Made by a program: the position numbers and the translations under genes. A model generated the notes under the pieces. The model had not been told where the DNA came from. It saw only the letters and a list, made by a program, of their open reading frames with translations, and did no database searches. 64,000 nucleotides of DNA from Corbicula japonica (Eukaryota > Mollusca > Bivalvia > Venerida > Cyrenidae): the NCBI GenBank assembly GCA_038501625.1, contig JAZAYU010000701.1, positions 113,433 through 177,432 on the forward strand, in the 5' to 3' direction. This document shows, in pieces, positions 37,327 to 51,082 of the stretch; position 1 is the stretch's first letter; every line of letters begins with the position of its first letter.

Positions 37327-38264
37327 ATAAAACACACAGTGATAAACTTCGTTCATTTTAAAGTTTTAGAAACGAAGAAATCGAGAACGGCTTATTGGCC
37401 ACTAATTTGACGTTGGTTTGAACCGGTTCTAGTATGCATCGATTTTACATCTGCCCTGCTTATATCCTAAGAACAAAACTTTTCAAGCAAAGAGAACAAG
37501 TTTACCCATTGGTTGAAACCGGAACTAGTGTATTTTAAATAGAAATACCATAACGTTTTTTTTTTCAAATCCTTTTCCATACGTAGTTTAGAATCTCTAC
37601 GCTTTTCTGGCGAGGTCTTAAATAATCAATTTTCAGTTTCTAACAAGTATTTCCGGCTCAGCAGAGACATGTTGTTGTTTTTTTTCGTTATATATTCTGA
37701 ATCCACTGCCACTCTAATTTAACATTTGGCTGACAATTTAAGGCCTCCTACTGTTAATGCTTTGAGGAGTCATTCACGTGAGGAAGATTACCAGTTGGCT
37801 TAAGGAAGGTCAGTGGTTTATCTATGGTGCTTGCCTGAACCTGAATGCCAGGAGAGACACCCGAGGTATTCTAAAACCAGAAAAAGGTTACATTCCACAA
37901 CCAGTTTGTAAGAGGCGGAGCGGCATTTTAATGTGCCTGGTCACTTATCTGAACGAAAAGTTTAAAGAACAAAATGTTAAATAATATAAATTGTTGAAGA
38001 CCTGCAAACAAAGCAAATATGATCTACATGTAATATTCCTTCACTGTCAACGCACGCGTGAGAGTTATTCTAGCATTACAAAAGCAGCGAAAATCACTCA
38101 CAACAGATCCTTAAATATACTTATTAGTCCAAAATTTTGGCGCAATTTACTTCTTCCTCTGTCAGTTATAGGCATTATATAATACAATTAATATTAACAA
38201 CAACTGAGAAATGAAATATTCCATATTAAACTGTTAATATGCAGCTTTAAGATCATGAACAAAC

Positions 38265-38313
<49 letters not shown>

Positions 38314-39280
38314 ATTTAAATTTCACATGAACTAAGTGAGGGCACTCGTCCTACACCACAGCTAAAAATGAACAGATTTGCCTTTCTTTACAATGAAAGT
38401 GATACGCGGTTTTATTAATTCAAATGTAACCATATTGTGGTTGATGAATTTCAGCAAAGTAACAAAATTCGTGCTATTGAGTAAGCGCGTAATAGGTGAA
38501 ATAGAACCCGCAATAAATATAATGATATATAAATAAATGCATTTATACATGATTTTTTTTTCGTTCTCTACCTTTTCAGTTTGTGAATCACTGATTATCT
38601 GAGTTCATATATTTTTGAACATAAGTATGTAGTTTTATTAAAACTTAATGAATTCAAAAATTTTTTAACAAAACAATTTAATTTTTAAAGTCCTTAATAA
38701 ACTGTTTTGGAGGTCACTTGTGTCTGCCGATTTTCAAATCAGTACGGGGAATGACATATTAAAAAACTCTTAACAAAAGTAAATCTATAAAAATGACATA
38801 GATTTTGTTTTATTATATTTGCTATCATATGGCTACTGGCAGGAATCATAATACTGAAAGTGTACTGTTCTGCTCAAGACTACTTTTGAATTACAGTGGT
38901 ATCATTATTTATATTTCACGCAGGGTTAAATTTCGCATTCTTTCCGCTAGGGTAAAAGCGCAAATTTAACACCAAGTAGTAATACGTAATCTTAATATAA
39001 TATTTTAATTGCGCGAATTTATGCCCGTGCGAATATATCATTTGCGGCTGCGAAATTTTTTCCCGCGAAATTAAATGAGACCACAAAAATCAGAAGTCGT
39101 GAGCCGAACTGCAGAGGTATGTCAAGCATATTGGACATGAACTCTATGATTCTCCGACACCAGAACACCAGTAATTAATTTACCACTTTCATAATGACAG
39201 GAGGTAAAGATATACCGAGGTTCTAAGTTAATTTTCAATACGTATTTTCGTCGTGACAACATCTCAAAATAGTACGCAAC
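37327..39280. other. Non-coding stretch with a (GA)n tract and an old repeat
   Basis: 37760-37890 (TTAAGGAAGGTCAGTGGTTT ... AATGCCAGGAGAGACACC) has the look of an old interspersed repeat; the short frame over it is not convincing as a gene. (GA)n at about 38268-38311. Otherwise AT-rich. Confidence 0.45.
38268..38311. repeat. (GA)n microsatellite
   Basis: About 22 AG dinucleotides in a row. Confidence 0.97.
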
Positions 39281-39352
39281 CTGGCCCAGAAAAATTTCAC
39301 TTTCGTTGCACCCCAGGGGGGTGGGGGGGCAAAGGTTGTGTGGTACCATTGT
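39281..39352 (-). repeat. R3 repeat, G-run copy
   Basis: Reverse copy of the element at 44175: CCTGGCCCAGAAAAATTTC, TTCGTTGCACCCCAGG, then a G6-T-G7 run and CAAAGGTTG. The homopolymer run could form a G-quadruplex with a neighbouring strand. Confidence 0.65.
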
Positions 39353-42300
39353 AAAGCTTAGGATGTCTACAATCAGAATTTACTTGTTAGACCTTCATAA
39401 AGTGGTGCATGAAGAAGTCTAACATGGATAACGGACACTACTCATTTTACATAAGCCAAAAATTTTATAATTGTTCTGTAGGCATTGCTTCAACCCAAGA
39501 CCAGTTATCTTTTAAAAGACCATTTGCTTCAGTACAATGTTACTTTCTATAAATAAAACTAGTGTTGGGTAATGTGCTATTATCAAAATTGGGTGCGATT
39601 TTGCCCTTTTCTGAGTAATTTACGTAACCATTTAAAATATAATACGTTACATTAAATGCAATGATACGAATTTGATTTTTCTAAATAGTTTAATTCAAAA
39701 TACCACATAATCATATATTTTGTATGGTTAAATATTATTTCAGAGCTAGCTAACACATGTTTTACTTACGTTTTTTTTTCTCAATTTAGTTATGCAGTTA
39801 CATTTACTAATATTTTCAAACATTAAAACAGTACAATTTCATCCAAATTCATGTAACATCATTTAACAATGAATCTTTATTAGACTTTGAGCTGCAAATA
39901 GACCCCCACATTGTCGAATTTTAAAGGCTATGCTTTTCTGAAATCCTATACCATTCTACGCATTTTGCAATTTGTTTGCTTTCTAACAGGTGGTGCGTTT
40001 TACCGTAACGCCTTTTTGAATATGTGACCTTTGAGAAAATTTTTCGCTATGAAAAAAATAATTGGCAATTGTAAAGGTTCTGAAATAAACCTATTTTTTC
40101 TACACCAGGAGGATGTTTTTTTTTTAATTTTTAATGCAATAAAACATCTGCAACCTTAGGTATAGGTCTATAAATAGTCATTAAGATATGTTACTTAACA
40201 TCAAAACCTAGTTTAAAAAGTTGTATGAAACATTTCTTACTTGCATTTGCATGTAATTTCTGTTTTATTTGTTTAATTTATTAATATAAATAAGTTCCTA
40301 AGGAGTTATGTAAATAAGAATGCAGTATTTAAATGTTATATAGTCACATTGAGACACCCTTCTTGTTTAATGTATGTAAATAAATACATTTATTTGGAAA
40401 TTCCAAAAACCAAAATCTCTGAAAAAAATGCAAAAAAAAAACATCTCAAAGATAGCAAAGAAATTATCTATAAATAAAATAAATTATAAAGAAATAAACT
40501 CTGAAAGACATATTCTGTGATTAAAAGGTAAACTTTGTTAAACATATTGTTAATAATATCCATAACTTTAGTTATATGTGACTTTAGTATTATGTTATAT
40601 CATATACTTATGCCTATGGTTAATAAATTTGAAGTTTTGGTATAATTGTTTTTGTTTAAATACACCTCTTCATGAGTTTTAATTATTAGTAAGCATTATA
40701 TCATAATAAAAATAAATACCATATCATAAATCACCATTTTGAAATATGTTACCCAAAAGAACGTATAAACCAATTTTAGTTACTTACAATAGCGATATAA
40801 ATTACATACCTTCTTTCATGATAAATTGCGACAATAATGTACTTTAAGAACCATCACACATCAGCCTGCACTTAGTTAGTAAAGGAGACATTTTAAAATG
40901 AATTTCTGTTTTAAGTTACAATTATATCCATAAGAAAAAGTGATTCTTGTGATAAATTTAATCAATTGTTCTCAAAGAAAGGTAACTTAAAAATTATGAA
41001 ATTCAAGTTAGAAATAAAAATGAAATAATTAATTATTTGCCTTTGATAAGCTATATGTGTGTTATCAAGAATATTATGAGTAAAAATGTTTTAATTCATG
41101 ATATCATTTGATTTTTTTTTTGATTTTTTTTCAAAGACAAGCAATACACGTCTCCATTAAAATTACCTGTATTTGATGAGTAGCCACTGCTATAACCATA
41201 AGTAAGATGAGGTAATATGACTGTTGCTGTGATAAAACAGTAAACAAATCAGTGCCTTTTTTGTTTATATAAACCAGTATCTTATTCCAGTATATAGGTT
41301 AACAACCTTCCTGCACTTTATGTATCTTGTATTAAAATAGGTAATATATAAGAATTATGTTACAAAAGGAAATTTAGGTATTGATGCTGGTGATATTAAT
41401 CAGTAATGTATTTTTAATTTAAATATTGTTAAACTTTAGAGGTTAGTGATCTGTGTACTGCTCAATATGTCTTGAAATAAATGTATATGATGTAGAGGGT
41501 CATCCTTTTTTATAATCTTTATAAATTAAAAATGAACCTATCAATATGGCTCAGTGACAACATTGTAGTACAGCTTGATTTTACACTAATTATGGGATGT
41601 TGCATCCAGTCTAAAGCTAAGTCCAGATACTCTGAATTGAGACAGATAACATTAATTTGTTCTAATAAATTGTAGAAAAGAAAGAATAAACAAAATTTAC
41701 ATATTTTTATCATTTTATTGTTCAATTTATTTTTTTTTTGTCATCTTATAATTTTTATCAAATTTTACTTTAATAATCAGAAAAATAATTAGAAAAGAAA
41801 AGAAAGAAACTGCAAACAATTAGTTAACATTTTGATAAATATTTTTATATCATATTATATTGTGTTAAAGTTAAAATATAACAACTTTCAAAGCTACTTA
41901 ATTTAAACTTTACACAAATTAGCTGATTAAATTATCTGATGTTAGAAATGTTTTTAAAAGAAGTTTTATTCATCTAAAATACTAAGGTTCAGTGTAGAAT
42001 TTGTAAAACATTGAAAAACATGAGCATTATATAGCAATTTTTTAACTCAAGTAAAAGAATTTTTTCCTAAAAAAATTATTGTACATAAGTTAGTTTATTA
42101 CTTTACCATCACCTGAATTACACAGATTGTCTTTCAAATTAGGATGTTTCTCTTTAACAATTATTTTTCTTTAAGAAAAATAACATTCTACAAAGATCTT
42201 CAGGAATTCTTAACAAATTCTGCTTTCTTTGAACAATGGAAAAAATAATGTTTCATTTAGGACAATTTATTTTTCTTATTTCACAGTTTTACTTAACAGT

Positions 42301-43091
42301 AGTATCAGTTATTATTGTTCTAAAAGACCAGAACTGGTGCTTTCAACTTTGTTTTTAGTAAATATAGTTTAAAAAAAGTTCATATTCACATAATGAGTGA
42401 CTCTTTGGTAATCTAGACACAAACTATTACCCTGTTTAGAAATTTGTTTTCTTTTTTCTAAGTCATCTTTCTTAAAACATTACTTAAATAATTAGGTAAC
42501 ATATAATTAATTTTAATTAGTTTTGTTTGTAACACTTTTCAAAGCAATATTTGTATACTTTTACATTTTAACCACGTAACATAACAAAGTATATACTATG
42601 AACCACTTACTATTATTATTTTAAAATTTAATCTAAATTGATTGCATAGTTGTGATACAGTTTTGTAAATGTGTTCAGTTCTTTGTACAACAATATCAGT
42701 TTTAGAGAAAATACTTTATTAAATCAGTAATATTAGTTAAAAAAACGACTGTCAATGTAATTAGAAATCTACACAGGGCTAACAAACATCAGGACATTGC
42801 AAAGAGCACACATAATTAATTTCTTCAAATAGATATCAGCTAACACCATTAAAAACAAATAAAAACAAGAAAACAAGGCTTATTTTAATGAGTAACATAT
42901 GTTATGTATGTTGACAATTTGAAGTCATGCAAGTTTCAAGAACACTTACAGTTATCAAGCACACTTATTCAGTTAAACACTATATTTTATGTTTGTTCAT
43001 TTCAAAACATGAATATTATGATTGAATTAGCAATAGGGTAACATATTAGATTATGGTAGTAAAAAGTCTTCACGTAATAATAATTATAATA

Positions 43092-43126
<35 letters not shown>

Positions 43127-43180
43127 AATGATGATGATAATAATGGTTTGTTATTTACATCTATATTTTCATAATAAAAA
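39353..43180. other. Long AT-rich gene-free stretch
   Basis: 3.8 kb with very high A+T, many poly-T and poly-A runs and no reading frame or repeat I can identify. It lies between the two inverted R3 copies together with R1 copy 11. Confidence 0.6.
43086..43145. repeat. (ATG)n microsatellite
   Basis: About 12 ATG units, flanked by ATA/ATT runs, just before R1 copy 11. Confidence 0.95.
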
Positions 43181-43181
43181 A

Positions 43182-43659
43182 GCAACATATGCATATCAGG
43201 AATCGCCACACTCAAAAAACACAGCCTCCCCACGCAGCGAAAAAGAAGAGAGGAAGATAGAGAGAGAGCGCAATTTTTATATATGTATGTCAATTCAAAT
43301 AGGACGCCACAAACAATTAATAAACAAGAGAACCTTTGGGGATACCGCCTTGGAACGGTCAGTGGCAAAACAAATTGCCACTGGGGGTTTAAACCAGGTT
43401 CTAGGGTGCACCAACCTCACACTTGCCCCAACAGGTTCTCGTATCACAAAACAAGTACAAATTGTCTTGGTGAAATAACTCCAACCCACCCATCAGCTCA
43501 ACAATGTTGCATGCAAAAGCATACAAACATATAAACATAAGAATTTAATAGCATTGCAAAGCCAAAGGGCGGGTACTCAATGATCTTTCCGAGACCAGAG
43601 CACCTGGAGTAAAATCAGGAAGAACACGATGACAGGGATAAAAGAAACAAATCGAGCTA
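43182..43659 (-). repeat. R1 dispersed repeat, copy 11 (nearly full length)
   Basis: Reverse copy from GCATATCAGGAATCGCCACA to GAAACAAATCGAGCT, with the perfect hairpin CAGTGGCAA-6-TTGCCACTG at about 43360-43383. It has the full 5' block (GAGACCAGAGCACCTGGAGT; AACACGATGACAGGGATAAA). Confidence 0.92.
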
Positions 43660-44174
43660 AAAGGTGTAAATTTATCACAACACGTAAACATGTGTTCAAA
43701 GAGTATGGTTCTACAAAACCATGATGTCATTAATTGCATTAATTCTATATCTTATAAGCAGCTAAATATAACATATTTGGTCCAGAAATAACAAGCACAT
43801 TGGTTGTATATCATTTTAACCTATCATTTTGAATTTGAAAAATGTTAAAAGGACATTAATAACTTTACTGTTACAGAAAAGAAGATAAACAGCAATAGCA
43901 TAACTAAAAATAAGGGAAATAACTGATAAAATATACATGGGATACGTACAAAACAAGGAAATTAACTGATGCAGTAATCATTTAAACATGTTTTCTTTCA
44001 TTATAATACAATTGCAACAAATAAAAGAACATTTGTTTGTGTTATGTAAATGATATAGGCAAGTTGCTATGTGGTGTGTAAAAACAGTTGTGTCTATGGG
44101 TGTGGTCATGTAAACCTAGTTGCCATGGTTATGCACCACTTTATAAATGTCTAACAAGTGAATTCTTATTGCAG
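43660..44174. other. Non-coding spacer
   Basis: Nothing recognised. Confidence 0.5.
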
Positions 44175-44312
44175 ACATCCCAAGCTTTCCAACGGTACCA
44201 GTCAACCTTTGCCCTCCCCCCCCCCCCCCCCCCTCTGGGGTGCAACGAAATCACATTTCTAGGCCCTTTCTGAATATTAGGTTGCGTACTAAAACGCATA
44301 TTTTGATTCAAT
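44175..44312 (+). repeat. R3 repeat with poly-C run
   Basis: AACGGTACCAGTCAACCTTT, a run of about 19 C (44214-44232), TCTGGGGTGCAACGAAATC, TTCTAGGCCC and GGTTGCGTACT. The same word order is found reversed at 39281-39352 and a little beyond. Confidence 0.65.
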
Positions 44313-44430
44313 CATTCAGTTTGTTTGTTACAATTACGCTTGCTATGCTTAAGGCGTCATTTAAAAAAAGCTTTGGAATTATATTTTAAAACGAACAAAA
44401 ATGTTTTGGGAGATACATGTCAGTTTATCG

Positions 44431-44512
44431 ACCAGTCGCCATTTCAGCTAATCAGATTGATTGAGATTTGAGACTGGTTTCAAATCTCAGTTTTATAACC
44501 TGAAACCTGAAA
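44431..44512 (+). mobile_element. Half copy of the ATTTGAGACTG foldback element
   Basis: ACCAGTCGCCATTTCAGCTA, GAGATTTGAGACTGGTTT and CAGTTTTATAACC match the right half of the perfect foldback at 51829-51972. Confidence 0.7.
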
Positions 44513-45281
44513 CGAAGAATTCTCGAAGCTTCCCCATACGCTGACTTTAAAAAATTAAAGAATTCACCAAGATCATAAGAAAAGTATATCATGGCGCATT
44601 AATATATATTTGATATTTTAAATCAATTTTGCAATGAAATTTTATTACATTTCTAAACAGCTTGGATAAAAACAAATCAAAATGATGTAACAAAATTGTA
44701 CCTTTAATACAATAATTCTAGCTGCATGGAAATCTCTCGCTAAAGGTGAAATTTTACAAAGTTTACTTAAAAGAGCAGAGGTGCATCAGTTCACACATTC
44801 AATTCAAAATCAATGATTCACGCAAAACTTTTACGGTTAAATATGCTGTTTTGAAAGTGATTCTGAGAAAAGGAAAATCTATACTATGTTAATAATATAA
44901 TTCTTATCAATGATGGTTGAATAAATGAAAAGTGTCTTTGCAAGACACGCAGGTTTCCGTACTTAAAATGTGTTAGATAATCTGTTGAATTTATCTGAAA
45001 CAAAACTGATAGTGAATTACTGATTTGTGTTAATAATATTTTAGATATTGAAACACACTCTCGCATTTATCCTCTCTACCATCATTTAAGCAGAAGCTCT
45101 ATATATGCTTTGAAACAATTCAGACACTAGGTATAGAATCGTCGTTCCGGGTAATTTCTACTGTTTCCTAAGACGTCATTTTTCAAAAAATGCTTTTTTT
45201 CTAACGAAATTCGCATCGCGTACTTTACGCAATATCTACTATTGGTAATTAGTTTTACTAAAGATGGTTTAAACGATTTCC
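44513..45281. other. Non-coding spacer
   Basis: AT-rich, nothing recognised. Confidence 0.5.
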
Positions 45282-45809
45282 CTTCAGGATGTCCTTTAAA
45301 TCTGAGGACTTCTTGTCCGAGTCAATATTAATCAAGTAACCGCCTTCTAGCTGACACTGACCGTCAGCTTCGCTATGAGATTTCGCATCTGTATTGAGCT
45401 TTATACAAAACCCATGTTTGGTAAAGTTGTAGTTACTGGGGCATTTTATTTTCGAAGCTTCTTCGTCTGGACCCTCACACAGATTCTAGTCGGTTTCAGT
45501 TGTGTCACTGTTATTGTTATAATTATCATCTATTGCTGCATGGCATTTTCGTGTTCGAGTCCTTGTCCCAAAGCTCCCTAATTGTTTTGCTTCACATTCC
45601 GTCCAAACAGTCCATTCTTCACATTTATGAAGATTCTGCATTGCCATACCTAGATACGTCAACATCGATTTATTCATCCTCCGACCAAGGTTGATTAGGG
45701 TCTGTCCGTTGATTTATTCTCCAAGCGAAACATTATTTTCAGATTTGGAGGTCGTACAAACCCACCGTGCTATGCCCCAAATGACGATCATAAGAGTTGA
45801 AGGTTTCAT
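45282..45809 (-). pseudogene. TSP1 plus C-type-lectin protein, broken and truncated copy 2
   Basis: Minus strand from an ATG at 45809 (MKPSTLMIVIWGIARW, a possible signal peptide). It has the same layout as the copy at 22658: a TSP1 repeat (CEEWTVWTECEAKQLG ... RTRTRKC), then CPSNYNFTKHGFCIKL and GQCQLEGGYLINIDSDKK, ending abruptly at KDILK at 45282. Copy 1 has ESINGE where this has a stop codon after GE, and TETDWNLCEG where this has TETD-stop-NLCEG (a TGG to TAG change); a frameshift follows before the lectin part. The last two thirds of the lectin domain are missing. Confidence 0.75.
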
Positions 45810-46162
45810 TATTTCGGTTAGTTTTCACAAGAAGAAAAGAATAACCTTCCAAACAGTAAAAGATTTAGCGTCTTTATGACATAGAAAACAAGCAAACGTA
45901 ATGTAAACTAAAGTCAGTGCCAAAAACTGTCAAAGATAACACTAGATTTTGCATCCCATATTTCTCCAGGAGCTGATTTCGAAATCCCAACACATTTCAC
46001 TTTATCAGACAAAACATCTTTTGTTTTCAAAAAAAATATTTCAAAACGTTTTACGGAAAACATAAATACTCATATAATTGTTGTCATGATATGCCTAATA
46101 TACGCTGTATTCTTTAAGCCAAACCTTTTAGAAGAGAACAGTTTGTTCATTGACATTTTTAA
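45810..46162. other. Non-coding spacer
   Basis: Nothing recognised. Confidence 0.4.
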
Positions 46163-46360
46163 TGTGAAATATGCATATCAGAATTGGCACTCTCAGAAAA
46201 CACAGCTTTCCCAGGCAAACAAAGGTAGAGAGGAAAGGAGAGCACAGGTTTATGGGAAAATCAATCTCAAATAAGACACCACGAACAATTAGCTAATAAA
46301 CGTTGGGATATCCGCTTTGGTACGGTCAAGTCCAAAACAATTTGCCTCTGGGGGGGTTGA
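46163..46360 (-). repeat. R1 dispersed repeat, copy 12 (3' half)
   Basis: Reverse: GTGAAATATGCATATCAGAA, AAAACACAGCTTTCCCAGGC, GACACCACGAACAATTAGC, TCCGCTTTGGTACGGTCAAG. It breaks off after the hairpin. Confidence 0.75.
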
Positions 46361-49300
46361 GTATTAACGTTAATTTTTAAGACATGTGTCTACCTATTGC
46401 AGGTTTAACTTCAGTTTCTTTATGAATATAACCCCAATTTCACGATGTTGTCTTAAGTTATAATATGCATGCTTGCGCTGTAAGTATTCCAGAGATAATT
46501 ATATTACAAATATATAAAAATCCCATTCTTCTGTTGAAAATGTTTCAAATAGCAACATTAAGATATGGGAGATTAATTAAAAGCGGATCCAACTGTTTTA
46601 TTTGAAAGTATTGCCAAGTTTTAAAATTTTGAAATCAACTGTTTGAACCTAAACTGCTTATTGTTGTGAAAGTCTTTCTGATCGATATTGTAATATATAA
46701 CACAACAGCTCAAAGCAACAAATCGTTTTTAGGGTCTTGCTTTTTGTTGTTGTTATTATAATGGTTTAGCAAAAGTTAGATTAGACACGTCTGTGTCATG
46801 TGATTATGAACGTGACAATAATGGCAAGTTTGACTGTCAGAGCGGACGAGCATAGAAAAATGTTAAATACTGACAATAAAGATTCACTTACAAATTGCTC
46901 TGAGTATCACAATTTGCTCTAGTTCACGTTTTCATAGCCCAGTTATTTATTAGTTTGTTAAAACAATTCAGATTAACATTTTTATTTTATATGCAAGCTA
47001 GTTGCAGCTACAAACTTCGCTTGACCACCACATGAATAAGCAGATTCCACGGGCAGTCAGAATATAATGCTGCTAAAAGTGAGGTGAATTGGTGAGGTGA
47101 AATACGTAATGTATAAGTGAATATTTTAATCGTGTTAAGTATTGTTTTTACTTCTTTTAATATAATGCTGCTGTCATTCCAGTATTCATATTGGTAAGAA
47201 TACAATCATTAAATGAATTCTTACTAACAGTGCATGACCTTATGTCAAATTTTCATGAAAATTTACGTAAGGCATATATTAGGATTTTAGACGGAATGTC
47301 AAATACTGGTGACCCATGACGTTACATGTAAAACTACGTTAAATTCGGTCTTTTTGACGCTATCATTCGTAGCGCAGAAAATGAAAGTTATCATGTACAC
47401 GGATAATGTGAATATTTCGTATGTTAGATACGGGTTTAAAACAAATATTGATGTGACATTTTAAATTAATGACCGATCTATGTTTTTCCGCATTGTTGGA
47501 AAATACGGTTTTGCATAAGTTTAAAGTCTACAATTATTTTGCGTTTTAGTTTACCACGTCTTTAGTATTCACGTTTGTGTCCCTTTCATATATGTGTTTT
47601 TATTCGGTACATTCTTTCTTCAACCTTCTTTCTGTAGAGATTTCAATTTATTTTCACAGCAATTTTCTTTTTTTCTTTCTATTATTCCATATTTTAATAT
47701 TTTCTTTAAATTTATGTGACGTACTAGGCCGTAAATCTATGGGAAAGGAAATAGGATAAAACTAAAAAATCCTTAAAAATGAAAGTTTCTTGTCTAAATA
47801 TTATACCTTGTCAAGAAATTCTAAGTGACTGCAAAATATTCCAGTATATTGATTTATTTCAAAGCATTTAACTGATTAGTATATACTAACGTCAACTTTT
47901 ATGCTTACTTTAACGTCGAGGTGTGGACAATTTGTTTTGCTTAATAGAAAATAACTAAGCATGAAAGTACAATCATTTATATATCAAAATAATCGCAAGA
48001 AAAAGTGTTTTTTTATTGGCAAATTACTTCTAAAATACAACGCATGATTTTTCAATAAAGGAACAACGTTAATTTATCTGTATACAAATATAATGCAGTT
48101 TTTTTATTTGGGGACATTCGAAAGGACAAACCATTTTACGGATTTCGGAAATAATGTAAATTACTTTCTAAAAAATCAGTGAATTTCACAAACAATATGA
48201 AAAGTGTATTTTCATGGCAAAAATGTAAGCTTGAATGAAAAAAAGTTTTATGTCAACTATGTAATCAAAAACTGTACTAAAATATTTTATCGCGCGCGGG
48301 ACAAATTCCCTTCATTCAAATTTTCGTTCATTCGCTCGTAAAAAATTCTTTAATTCCCAAACAACTTTGACAGAAATATGCGCCAATGATGTCACGTCAA
48401 CGTTGCAGTCGACATGTGTAAAATCCCCTGAATTTTAACGGCCCACTGACGCATCATTAGAGAAGGGTGGCTGCAAATGTAACATGGGACATTTGAATTT
48501 TGTCATGTCAATATGAATATCGACGACTCGTTTTACGAACGAAATATCATTTTTAAAAAGAATTTTGCACTATTAAAACCCGCAATCCTAGACGTTTATT
48601 TTTATATATAACATTAAAGTTTTTAAATCTTTTGATTTCTGTGGCATCAGAATTGAACAGCCTAATCCGTATGTTTTAGGAGGAATCACGAGCATTTGAC
48701 GTTCCGTCTTTATTGAACCGTGCATATGGTAAGGTTCATCATAGTATGTTATTTTTCAAATTACGCAACAACCAGTGTCGTAAATAAGATAACATTAAGG
48801 AACAGTTTATGCAAATGCTTATTAATTTTGAATATATGATTAAGTAAAAATATTCATAACTGTCCGTTTGATTGAAAAATGAATTTGATCTGCTATACTG
48901 GTTTAGGACTAGACAGTCATGAACCTGGGAGTAATGTTTTAGTAATGGGATATGACAGGGGTTCGTTACGATATTTGTAGATAAATATAGATTCCGTATT
49001 TAATTTTTAACTTTACAGATTCCATTAAATAATTTCTTAATTTCTTAATTCTTTATTGAAAAAAAGTCTTCCTTTTTTGGTAGTTTGCTCCGACATCGAA
49101 ATCTTTATTCAAGTTTTGAACTGATAATTTTAATTAAGTAATACAATTATGTTTTCAATAAACAATTTCTGTATTTTTAAATCGTTTTGGGATTTGTGTA
49201 TTTCACTAGTTTCACTTTAAATTTCAGGCATTTCCAGTTTGATAGTTTGATGCGTAGCGTTTTGTGCAAATGGCAGGTCACGGAATAAGCTTGCTAATTC

Positions 49301-49816
49301 ACCAATTGACACTCCATTTAAGTATGTAAGCTCGTCTTATTACCTTACTCTTATTTTGTAATTTCGGTGGGATGTAGTTTCAAAGAAATATAATATGTAA
49401 TCTTACAACCTTTGTTATTGTCGGTTTACCGTATATAAACTGCACAATAATTTTCATGACCCTTTAAACTTCTGTCCCATCTTTACATATCTAGTTACCG
49501 TTTTAATTGCACGCACTGACGTTTACATATGAAACACTTTGCCGTCTTACGTATAAATTATCGTGTTGGCTCGACATTCAGAAATTACAGAAATCGAACT
49601 TTCTTTTTAAATTTTTGTTAAATTAATAATTTCAACTTCTCTGTTTTACTTATCGATTTCACTCTTACATTTAACGTTTCGGCATATACCTGTGCATTTT
49701 TAAGGTTCCATAATAAAACATTTCCGGATAATAAACAACTTTATTGTAATTACTTCCCTTTGAAAGATTACGTGTTAATTATCTTTTTAATTGGTTTTAA
49801 ATATATTTAGTTTTAA
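46361..49816. other. Gene-free AT-rich stretch
   Basis: 3.4 kb. No coding, RNA gene or repeat signature was recognised on either strand. Confidence 0.5.
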
Positions 49817-49912
49817 TTTGTTTGTGGTGTCTTATTTTGAAAAAACTGTGGCTTGGTGTGGAATTTGTGATTTTCGGGGTGGCATTTCCTAAAATGCGTA
49901 TTTTCATTGTCA
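49817..49912 (+). repeat. R1 3' end, copy 13 (decayed)
   Basis: TTGTTTGTGGTGTCTTATTT at the left and TTTCCTAAAATGCGTATTTT at the right, in the order of the R1 3' end. Confidence 0.5.
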
Positions 49913-50759
49913 TTTGAAAATAAAATTTTATTGTATTTACATTCCTTTGAGAGAGCCCTTGTTTATTCTTAGTTGTTCGAAATTGTATCACATTGCTATC
50001 TTCACTTTAATAGTAACGCTTAATTCTCACACGGTCCCTAGTCATGACCGACCCAAAGTAGAAACAGGAACTTCTCATCCCAAAGGCAGTTTTAACACAT
50101 TTTACCGCGTTATACCACGAACTCCTTTTATGCAATACAGAATTTGAAGAAACTATGTTCTGTTTCAGAGTTCTGTATATGTAACGACAGAAGCATATCA
50201 TCCTTTTGGACCAGCGACCGACTAAATTTGCATTTCCTATGGATAATTTTGGGTAAGACAGAATAGATTATTGCCTCTTCCTCGTGATATGATTACCTAC
50301 ATCTTTTTTCCGGAACGACGCGCGTTGCCTTTGATTAATACGAAATAAATAAAAACTAGAAGCATAAACATAGTTTTACAACATTTACTCTTTTACGAGA
50401 TGTCCAATAAATGCAATTAACTATTTTCGAGAATTCGGTAAAATCCATTTAAAAATCATTCCAATGTCTTTTTCCTGCCTCGTTTTCAGTCGGAATGCTT
50501 CTTCTTTTCATTTTCCTCCTTTTTTCCGCTAGATTTTCGGAAGAAGTGGCTGTGAATAACTGTGAGTAGTAGTGTCAAATAAAACTGTCAGAAAAGGGTT
50601 TTTTCAACCGAAAACTCTTCCGAATGGTAAAAAAACAGGCCTAAAGAAAGGTCACAACTATATACACATACAGTTTATGTAAGTTTCCCAAAACTAATAA
50701 TTCCATTAAAATAACTATAAAAAGTACAAAGACCACAAAATATAAATATTATGTACAAA
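49913..50759. other. Non-coding spacer
   Basis: Nothing recognised. Short frames near 50000-50200 on both strands have no recognisable motif. Confidence 0.4.
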
Positions 50760-51082
50760 AGTGAAATATGTATATCAGGAATCGCCACACTTACAAAACA
50801 CAGCCTCTCCACGCAGCAGAAAGAAGAGAGGAAAAGAGAGCATGGTTTTATAAGTATATCAAAGTCAAATTATACGCCACAAACAATTAACGAAAAAGAG
50901 GGGGTTTAACCTGGTTCTAGGGTACATCAACATCACACTTGCCCCAACAGGTTCTCAAATCAAAAGTACAAGTTGTCTTGGTGAAAATAACTCCAACCTA
51001 TCAACCCACCAATCAGCTTAACAATGTGGCATTCAAACGCACACAAACATATTACACATAAAAAGCTAATAGCTTTGCAACG
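50760..51082 (-). repeat. R1 dispersed repeat, copy 14 (hairpin deleted)
   Basis: Reverse: GTGAAATATGTATATCAGGA, AACACAGCCTCTCCACGCAG, then GAAAAAGAGGGGGTTTAACC, where the whole hairpin block (normally ~55 bases) is deleted; then CATCACACTTGCCCCAACAG. Confidence 0.85.

Noticed and set aside
37778..37984. 68-codon frame (KITSWLKEGQWFIYGACLN)
   Set aside because: The DNA resembles an interspersed repeat and the frame has no family match, splice context or neighbours.
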